From: Leyella stercorea
Lineage (GTDB): Bacteria; Bacteroidota; Bacteroidia; Bacteroidales; Bacteroidaceae
Assembly (NCBI RefSeq): GCF_021531655.1
Contig: NZ_JADYUF010000023.1
Location: 1 to 54,877, forward strand
DNA: 54,877 nucleotides
Reading direction: 5' to 3'
Every line of letters starts with the position of its first letter. Position 1 is the first letter of the stretch. Position numbers and translations under genes: made by a program. The notes under the pieces were generated by a model. The model saw nothing but the letters and a program-made list of their open reading frames with translations, was not told the DNA's origin and ran no database searches. Positions 52,346-54,877 of this stretch are shown piece after piece.

Positions 52346-53338
52346 ATGGCGATATTAGCATTTCAAAAACCTGACAAAGTTGTAATGTTGGATTCCAACG
52401 ACAAGTTCGGCAAGTTCGAATTCCGTCCGTTGGAGCCAGGATTCGGTGTTACCATCGGTAACTCCCTGCGCCGCATTCTGCTTTCGTCGCTGGAGGGTTA
52501 TGCTATCAATACCATCAAAATTGCTGGTGTTGAGCATGAGTTCTCTTCAGTTCCAGGCGTTAAGGAGGATGTAACTAACATTATCTTGAATTTGAAGCAA
52601 GTAAGATTCAAGCAAGTAGTAGAAGAATTCGAGAACGAAAAAGTTAGTATCACCGTTGAGAATTCAACTGAGTTCAAGGCTGGTGATATAGGCAAGTATC
52701 TGACTGGATTTGAAGTGTTAAACCCTGATTTGGTGATTTGTCATTTAGATGTCAAAGCCTCTATGCAGATTGATCTGACCATCAACAAAGGTCGTGGCTA
52801 TGTTACGGCTGATGAGAACAGAGAATACTGCACTGATATCAACGTAATTCCAATCGATTCTATCTACACCCCAATCCGTAATGTGAAATACTCAGTTGAG
52901 CCTTATCGTGTTGAACAGAAAACCGACTATGATAAGCTTATACTCGAAATCACCACGGACGGTTCCATTCACCCGAAGGATGCGCTTAAGGAAGCTGCCA
53001 AGATTCTCATACAGCATTTCATGCTCTTCAGCGATGAGAAGATAACACTCGAAAGCCCAGAGCACGAAGGCAACCAAGAGTTTGACGAGGAAGTATTGCA
53101 TATGCGCCAGCTTTTGAAGACAAAGTTGGTAGATATGAATCTATCGGTTCGTGCGCTTAACTGCCTAAAGGCTGCTGATGTTGAGACACTTGGCGACTTG
53201 GTTCAGTATAACAAGACTGACCTCTTGAAGTTCCGCAACTTCGGTAAGAAATCGCTTTCAGAGCTTGATGATTTGCTCGAGAGTCTGAATCTGTCGTTTG
53301 GAACTGACATTTCTCAATACAAATTAGATAAAGAATAA
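52346..53338 (+). CDS. rpoA: RNA polymerase alpha subunit
   Basis: 330 residues. The N-terminal domain dimerises and binds beta and beta-prime ([40 protein letters not shown]). The C-terminal domain has [20 protein letters not shown] and [17 protein letters not shown] for DNA and regulator contact. The length is normal. Confidence 0.98.
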   Translation: MAILAFQKPDKVVMLDSNDKFGKFEFRPLEPGFGVTIGNSLRRILLSSLEGYAINTIKIAGVEHEFSSVPGVKEDVTNIILNLKQVRFKQVVEEFENEKVSITVENSTEFKAGDIGKYLTGFEVLNPDLVICHLDVKASMQIDLTINKGRGYVTADENREYCTDINVIPIDSIYTPIRNVKYSVEPYRVEQKTDYDKLILEITTDGSIHPKDALKEAAKILIQHFMLFSDEKITLESPEHEGNQEFDEEVLHMRQLLKTKLVDMNLSVRALNCLKAADVETLGDLVQYNKTDLLKFRNFGKKSLSELDDLLESLNLSFGTDISQYKLDKE

Positions 53339-53344
53339 AACAAA

Positions 53345-53830
53345 ATGAGACACAATAAGAAATTCAACCATTTGGGTCGTACTGCATCTCACCGTAACGC
53401 TATGCTCGCTAACATGGCTATCTCGCTGATTATGCACAAAAGAATCACTACGACTCTTGCCAAGGCCAAGGCCTTGAAGATGTATGTAGAACCGCTGATT
53501 ACACGCTGTAAGGACGATAGCACTAACTCTCGACGTGTAGTATTCAGCTATCTTCAGAACAAGTATGCCATTAAGGAGCTTTTTGGTACAGTTGCTGAGA
53601 AGGTAGGTGATCGTCCTGGTGGTTACACACGCGTTATTAAGCTCGGTACTCGTAAGGGTGACGCTGCTTCTATCGCATTCATCGAGCTCGTTGACTTCAA
53701 CGAGAACATGGCTAAGACTGCTAAGGCAGGTAAGAAGACTCGCCGTAGCCGCAAGTCAGCAGAAGCTGTAGAAGCTCCTGCAACTGAGGCTCCTGCAATA
53801 GAGGCTACAGAAGAGGCAAAGGCTGAATAA
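53345..53830 (+). CDS. rplQ: 50S ribosomal protein L17
   Basis: 161 residues. [20 protein letters not shown] and the [20 protein letters not shown] and [15 protein letters not shown] segments are diagnostic. The usual length is about 120; here a basic stretch ([15 protein letters not shown]) and an Ala/Glu/Pro-rich tail extend it, as in many Bacteroidetes. Last gene of the cluster. Confidence 0.97.
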   Translation: MRHNKKFNHLGRTASHRNAMLANMAISLIMHKRITTTLAKAKALKMYVEPLITRCKDDSTNSRRVVFSYLQNKYAIKELFGTVAEKVGDRPGGYTRVIKLGTRKGDAASIAFIELVDFNENMAKTAKAGKKTRRSRKSAEAVEAPATEAPAIEATEEAKAE

Positions 53831-53856
53831 TTCGAATTATCGACTTTATCTCAATA

Positions 53857-53903
53857 AAAGAAGGCTGGTAGGACTGAAGAGTTCTGCTAGCCTTTCTTTT
53901 TTG
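53857..53903 (+). terminator. Terminator of the ribosomal superoperon
   Basis: AAAGAAGGCTGGTAG (53857-53871) pairs with CTGCTAGCCTTTCTTT (53884-53899) with one bulge, then TTTTTTG. It lies 27 bp after rplQ and 17 bp before rnhB. Confidence 0.85.
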
Positions 53904-53919
53904 TTTTATATTTATTGAT

Positions 53920-54552
53920 ATGAAAAAGACAGAATGCAAACTTCGTTTACTCCCACATTTTTATACAGATCTTATTGAGGCCGGATGTGATGAAGCAGGT
54001 CGTGGTTGCTTGGCTGGTAGCGTGTATGCTGCTGCTGTAATTTTACCCAAGGATTATGATAATCCATTGCTTAACGATTCGAAGAAACTCTCCGAGAAGC
54101 GTCGCAGTGAGTTGCGTGATCAAATTGTTCGTGATGCAGTAGCGTGGGCTGTAGGCGTTGTAACTCCCGAGGAGATTGACAAGATTAACATTCTTAATGC
54201 GAGTTTTCTTGCAATGCATCGCGCACTTGACCAGCTCACGGTTCGTCCGGAGGCAATTATTGTGGATGGAAATAGATTTAATCCTTATGGCGATGTTCCT
54301 TACACTACGATAGTAAAGGGTGATGGCAAGTATCAGTCAATTGCCGCTGCGAGTATTCTTGCAAAGACGTTTCGTGATGAATATATGTGCCGATTGGCTG
54401 AGGAATATCCTTATTATGATTGGCAAAGCAATAAAGGTTATCCAACAAAGGCTCACCGTGAGGGAATACGATTGCATGGTCAGTCTCCTTATCATCGTAT
54501 GAGTTACAACTTGACTGGTGCAACTCAGTTGTCGCTTGATTTCGTCGAATAA
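53920..54552 (+). CDS. rnhB: Ribonuclease HII
   Basis: 210 residues. Cuts RNA in RNA-DNA hybrids and at single ribonucleotides in [23 protein letters not shown] carries the first Asp-Glu pair, [10 protein letters not shown] the substrate-binding segment, [12 protein letters not shown] the third Asp, and [12 protein letters not shown] the C-terminal part. The length is normal. It follows the terminator, so it may need its own start or read-through. Confidence 0.96.
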   Translation: MKKTECKLRLLPHFYTDLIEAGCDEAGRGCLAGSVYAAAVILPKDYDNPLLNDSKKLSEKRRSELRDQIVRDAVAWAVGVVTPEEIDKINILNASFLAMHRALDQLTVRPEAIIVDGNRFNPYGDVPYTTIVKGDGKYQSIAAASILAKTFRDEYMCRLAEEYPYYDWQSNKGYPTKAHREGIRLHGQSPYHRMSYNLTGATQLSLDFVE

Positions 54553-54877
54553 ACGTTTTTTAGGTTTATATGCATAACTGTATTTTGTAATCTTAATATA
54601 AGAGTTTACTTTGAATTTATAATTTTAAGTGCATAAGTGATTTATTTACCTACTCATTTGTGGAGGAGGTTGCTTTTGTTCAGCCTCTTCCTGTTTTGTG
54701 CTAAAAGTCTCTGTTTTAACACTTTATATATACTTGCTCTATGTGCTAAAACTCGATATTTGTAGAATTTTAGTACCTTGTCTGTAGATTTGTTTCATAT
54801 GCTTTAAGTAACTGTTCAAAATTAATTTTACAAATATGAATAATTCACGAATAAGTTCGTACCCACAGACGCCAAGG
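54553..54877. other. AT-rich intergenic end of the window
   Basis: No complete gene. An ATG at 54836 opens a frame (MNNSRISSYPQTPR) that runs to the window edge without a stop; it could be the start of the next gene or chance. TACCTTG near 54773 resembles a -7 box, without a well-placed -33. Confidence 0.4.

Overview
The window reads as a chromosomal segment of a Bacteroidales bacterium, most likely Prevotellaceae or a close relative. The clues are SusC/SusD genes, lipoproteins of Bacteroidetes-only families (PCMD, calycin-like, DUF4843, PKD-like), promoters of the Bacteroidetes pattern (TTTG, about 20 bp, TAnnTTTG), few Shine-Dalgarno sites, a secretion-tail-like C-terminus, and S14 and L36 proteins without zinc ligands. 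The species cannot be named from sequence alone. No tRNA, rRNA, CRISPR array or intact transposase was found.

Left part (1-10.7 kb, mostly minus strand): a fic-ung pair behind a promoter whose -33 element lies inside a palindrome; a 240-bp foldback (MITE-like) repeat; a three-gene envelope operon (PCMD lipoprotein, small outer-membrane barrel, calycin/PCMD secreted protein) ending in a clear terminator; and a four-gene unit encoding a HAD hydrolase, RibF, a CPBP membrane protease and a DEAD-box helicase.

Middle part (10.7-30 kb, plus strand): a citrate island. citD-citE-citF is followed by a truncated ECF sigma-factor remnant, a 22-bp-period repeat array, a complete SusC-SusD-DUF4843-PKD-like import operon, a terminator and a second, unrelated 22-bp-period array. 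Then come citX, a citC-citG fusion gene with a TTG start, aconitase, isocitrate dehydrogenase, a second copy of the foldback element and a BASS-family transporter. Together these encode maturation of citrate lyase (CitX, CitC, CitG), cleavage of citrate to acetate and oxaloacetate (CitDEF), and the competing oxidative route from citrate to 2-oxoglutarate (Acn, Icd). The SusCD system and the BASS protein are candidate outer- and inner-membrane uptake steps, which is inference.

Right part (30-54.9 kb): an exported endonuclease/exonuclease/phosphatase-family protein, a DUF3467 gene with a structured leader, two poorly characterised genes (a large exported protein on the minus strand and a two-helix membrane protein on the plus strand), then rpsL-rpsG-fusA and the complete S10-spc-alpha ribosomal superoperon through rpoA and rplQ, a terminator, and rnhB. 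Small rpmD (47546-47722) and rpmJ (50585-50701) are present. Several gaps in the superoperon carry hairpins that may be autoregulatory sites. The last 325 bases hold no complete gene.
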